Shown here piece after piece: positions 63,901 through 64,000 of a stretch of 64,000 nucleotides of DNA (positions are counted from its first letter, which is position 1; every line of letters starts with the position of its first letter). The translations under genes and the position numbers were made by a program. The stretch comes from Gymnorhina tibicen (lineage: Eukaryota > Chordata > Aves > Passeriformes > Artamidae), in contig VXAZ01002365.1 of assembly GCA_013399875.1 (NCBI GenBank), forward strand, positions 732,768 through 796,767, written 5' to 3'. Under the pieces are notes generated by a model, which was given only the letters and a program-made list of their open reading frames with translations, made no database searches and had not been told where the DNA came from.

Positions 63901-64000
63901 TGCTGAATGACTTTCTCCTGAAAATACTGCTTACTTTTCCTGTACCTTGCGCTGGCTTTGGGAAATGCCAAATCTAACCTAAAAATGTACCTAGAATGCT
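54991..64000. other. Flank right of the CDK17 promoter; no gene recognised
   Basis: About 9 kb beyond the island. I see no exon of a known protein, no CR1 with a clear tail and no RNA gene. Open frames of 60-130 codons occur on both strands (such as 55198-55590 and 59598-59834), with no recognisable domains. The plus strand is richer in G than C, opposite to the CDK17 body. In mammals the next gene upstream of CDK17 is CFAP54, transcribed away from it; I cannot identify its exons here. Confidence 0.7.
61455..61468. repeat. A14 homopolymer
   Basis: Fourteen A in the right flank, preceded by ggaatt and followed by gagtt. No adjacent retrocopy was recognised. Confidence 0.88.

Noticed and set aside
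1..64000. tRNA, rRNA, CRISPR array, operon or integrated phage features
   Set aside because: No tRNA arm pattern, no regularly spaced direct repeats with unique spacers, and no ribosome-binding sites or clustered long frames; the sequence is a vertebrate gene with large introns.

Overview
This window looks like avian nuclear DNA. It is AT-rich and intron-like, with no bacterial-style gene packing. Interspersed repeats are few, and the recognisable ones are CR1 (chicken repeat 1) LINE fragments carrying the typical CR1 3' end. One strong CpG island lies near 54 kb. The exact species cannot be told from the sequence.

The only protein-coding gene I can support is CDK17 (PCTAIRE-2 / PCTK2), a CMGC-family Ser/Thr kinase, on the minus strand. 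Two coding exons are read base by base with matching splice sites. The first coding exon is 15704-15852, with its ATG at 15821-15819 and an in-frame upstream stop. The second is 2363-2527. Together they give the first 94 residues, which match the vertebrate CDK17 N-terminus as I remember it. The rest of the gene, including the kinase domain, lies left of base 1. A non-coding first exon is inferred inside the CpG island (best donor just left of 54234), which makes intron 1 about 38.4 kb and intron 2 about 13.2 kb. The probable transcription start is damaged by a 44-base assembly gap (54449-54492).

Layout: 1-2362 is intron 3 (partial), with a short CR1 tail. 2363-2527 is coding exon 2. 2528-15703 is intron 2, with an RFX X-box-like site near its 3' end. 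15704-15852 is coding exon 1. 15853-54233 is intron 1, holding three CR1 copies (two of them a facing inverted pair), an 18-unit purine-only minisatellite, short tandem duplications, hairpins and a CpG-dense patch with an 85-codon open frame. 53728-54990 is the CpG-island promoter, with G-quadruplex motifs on both strands and a possible 7-codon uORF. 54990-64000 shows no recognisable gene, but its strand composition flips relative to the CDK17 body, which hints at rightward transcription away from the shared island.

I found no new multi-gene system here. The items most worth checking are regulatory or structural: the strand-skew switch at the island, the uORF and G-quadruplex of the predicted 5' UTR, the inverted CR1 pair, the frame-neutral coding exon, the X-box, and the CpG-dense open frame at 24.5-24.8 kb. 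Most of the other open reading frames of 60-115 codons are chance frames in AT-rich intron or CR1-derived.
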